Source: Parvicella tangerina
GTDB taxonomy: Bacteria > Bacteroidota > Bacteroidia > Flavobacteriales_D > Parvicellaceae
DNA length: 64,000 bases
Assembly: GCF_907165195.1 (NCBI RefSeq)
Contig: NZ_OU015584.1
Span: 3,358,978-3,422,977, forward strand
Direction of reading: 5' to 3'
The translations under genes and the position numbers were made by a program. Below the pieces are notes generated by a model that was not told the origin of the DNA, did no database searches, and saw only the letters and a program-made list of their open reading frames with translations. Positions 62,633 through 64,000 of the stretch are shown here, piece after piece. Numbering within the stretch: the first letter of the stretch is position 1; every line of letters starts with the position of its first letter.

Positions 62633-62989
62633 TTAGAATGGTAGGTCGTCTTCTTCCTCACCAAATGACTCAATTGCTGTATCTGGTTTTTCTGGCATAG
62701 GAGGCGTAGCTGGTGCTCCTGCCGTAGCCTTCTGAATTCTCCAAGCCTGAAGATTAACATAGTACTTACCATTATATTCATTTCCTCTTACGTTAAAAGA
62801 AACGTCAACATCGTCACCAACTGCCACTGTATCAAGTTGGGCTGCTTTATCCTTTATCGCTTCAAACTTAACATCCTGTGGGTACTGTTCTTGAGTAGTT
62901 ACAACGAACTCTCTTTTTGAAAAACCAGAATCCCAAGTTTGTAAATCATAGATTACTTTAATTTTTCCTGTTAGTTTTAATTCACTCAT
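62633..62989 (-). CDS. DUF3127 protein with SSB-like acidic C-terminal tip
   Basis: A 118-residue protein. The N-terminal 90 residues match DUF3127, an OB-fold-like domain of Bacteroidota (MSELKLTGKIKVIYDLQTWD, REFVVTTQEQYPQDVKFEA, DVDVSFNVRGNEY, YYVNLQAWRI). A flexible Ala/Pro linker (GAPATPPMPEKP) leads to the last residues FGEEEDDLPF. That end closely resembles the SSB C-terminal tip (DDDIPF), which recruits repair and replication proteins. It may therefore be a second single-stranded-DNA-type hub. The binding is inferred. Confidence 0.85.
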   Translation of the reverse strand: MSELKLTGKIKVIYDLQTWDSGFSKREFVVTTQEQYPQDVKFEAIKDKAAQLDTVAVGDDVDVSFNVRGNEYNGKYYVNLQAWRIQKATAGAPATPPMPEKPDTAIESFGEEEDDLPF

Positions 62990-63013
62990 TTCTTATTTTA
63001 TTTCTGCTTGTTA

Positions 63014-63907
63014 CTAATTATTAAATGAAAGGATGGCTTTCCAGGCCTCCTCAATGTTCTCCTCAAGTAAATACTTTTTTGCGATCTTATACAACTCTTT
63101 CTCCAACTTTATGGGATCATCTTCCAGTTCCACAAAGAGATCGCTCAGTTCAATTAATTTGAAATCATTGACAGCTGTTTCATCAGGCAATTCTTCTATA
63201 CCCCCCAATTGCCCCAATTCATTAGGACTAAACTCACCACTATTAAGAACCTCTTCAGGAATTGCATCAACCCCTATCCCACAAGTGGTGATTGGCTTTT
63301 TGATCTCAAACATTGAATTTTCATCTGCTCTACAATACCAGTTACCGCCCATTCTGGCAACTAAATCAATTTTTTGCTGATCAATCATCTGTTCTTCATT
63401 CAACACCTCGTCAGCAATGTGAATTTTCAGCACCTCACAAATAACCAGGTTTCCTGCTCCTCCGCCTTCACCAAGCGCTTTTACCTCCAATACTTTACAC
63501 TCCATTTGAACAGGACACTCTTTTACTCTGTAAGGTCTAATCGACTCCGATGCTATAGGCGTCAACCCACTTTTGACAAATTCATCCACCTGCTTTTCGT
63601 ATGGCGAGCTTGACAACGACATCTGGTGTACCACATCGTAATTAACAATGTTGATCACCACCTCGGGTACTTCCTTAACATTGAGTAAAGTATCCTTAGG
63701 CAACCCAGTTCTACCACTATTAGCTGGTGAAAATACAGCAATAGGAGGATTAGAACTAAATACGTTGAAGAAACTAAACGGTGCCAAATTGCGATTACCA
63801 TCACGATCAACAGTACTCGCAAAACAGATCGGTCTGGGTCCTACCGCTCCCAGCAAGTAGTGATGAAGTTTAGGATTTTTCGTTACCGATGTGTCAATTG
63901 TAAGCAT
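63014..63907 (-). CDS. Flavin reductase-like (FMN-binding split barrel) protein
   Basis: A 297-residue protein whose first 200 residues are a flavin reductase-like split barrel: HHYLLGAVGPRPICFASTVD (FMN-binding start), NLAPFSFFNVFSSNPPIAVFSP, DTLLNVKEVPEVVINIVNY, and VQMECKVLEVKALGEGGGAGNLVICEV. These proteins reduce or bind FMN. The C-terminal 95 residues (after ITTCGIGVDAIP) form an acidic, helical extension not found in the short family members. It lies 24 nt downstream of nothing on its strand and is followed by the DUF3127 gene. The electron acceptor is unknown. Confidence 0.88.
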   Translation of the reverse strand: MLTIDTSVTKNPKLHHYLLGAVGPRPICFASTVDRDGNRNLAPFSFFNVFSSNPPIAVFSPANSGRTGLPKDTLLNVKEVPEVVINIVNYDVVHQMSLSSSPYEKQVDEFVKSGLTPIASESIRPYRVKECPVQMECKVLEVKALGEGGGAGNLVICEVLKIHIADEVLNEEQMIDQQKIDLVARMGGNWYCRADENSMFEIKKPITTCGIGVDAIPEEVLNSGEFSPNELGQLGGIEELPDETAVNDFKLIELSDLFVELEDDPIKLEKELYKIAKKYLLEENIEEAWKAILSFNN

Positions 63908-64000
63908 AACTTCTCTCTTAAAGGACTACAAAACTAGTAGGATGAATTCACTTTTTAAAACGAAGTTGATAACTTTTATTTGAGAAGCCTACCTTTTTCC

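Overview
The window is a stretch of a Bacteroidota chromosome, most likely from a marine-type Flavobacteriales. The evidence: AT-rich DNA; promoters of the Bacteroidota form (TTTG, about 19 nt, TAnnTTTG) without Shine-Dalgarno sites; the type IX secretion (T9SS) translocon gene sprA; secreted proteins ending in T9SS type A sorting domains; and families typical of this phylum (DUF3127, DUF3822, DUF4199, a TonB with polyproline linkers). No tRNA, rRNA, insertion sequence, prophage or CRISPR array was seen, and no gene-free gap exceeds 300 bases (the longest is about 280, at 13364-13643).

Layout. 1-5998: a WD40 secreted protein (cut by the window edge), a LolC/E-like permease, dprA, two small unknown proteins, a RidA protein, and an OmpA protein carrying a phosphatase-like domain that lacks its catalytic arginine. 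6081-13363: a minus-strand run of secreted or surface proteins: an endosialidase-chaperone (S74) protein, two tandem paralogous T9SS clients, a propeller lipoprotein, a large glycine-rich T9SS client and a small exported protein. 13644-34337: mostly housekeeping (ompH/skp, mpl, DUF4199, lspA, dksA-like, ileS, tonB, vanZ-like, gcvH, sprA, ruvA, a 2OG-Fe(II) oxygenase, pnuC, maeB). 34536-42890: an M1 aminopeptidase lipoprotein, a biotin carrier protein, a PcrA/UvrD helicase, a double-ATPase ABC protein with a hydrophobic insertion, and ferritin.

42901-53110 is a plus-strand block rich in signalling and membrane organisation: an extremely lysine-rich exported protein, YfiR-like, TPR, a HAMP-SpoIIE PP2C phosphatase, an NfeD-like protein, flotillin, and a 1300-residue protein joining a propeller sensor, one membrane helix, a class III nucleotide cyclase and a C-terminal HD phosphohydrolase domain. 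That cyclase-HD fusion is the most interesting object here. It has all residues expected of an adenylate cyclase and an HD domain resembling cyclic-nucleotide phosphodiesterases, so one sensor may both make and destroy cAMP.

53253-64000: a membrane protein, DUF3822, rsmD, coaD, a thioredoxin-fold protein that has lost both active-site cysteines, an O-methyltransferase, a Kelch T9SS client split by a frameshift, an overlooked 32-residue membrane peptide, a GH3-family protein, an exported unknown, a deoxynucleoside kinase, a DUF3127 protein with an SSB-like acidic tip, and a flavin reductase-like protein.

All functions are inferred by reading translated sequence; no database search was run.
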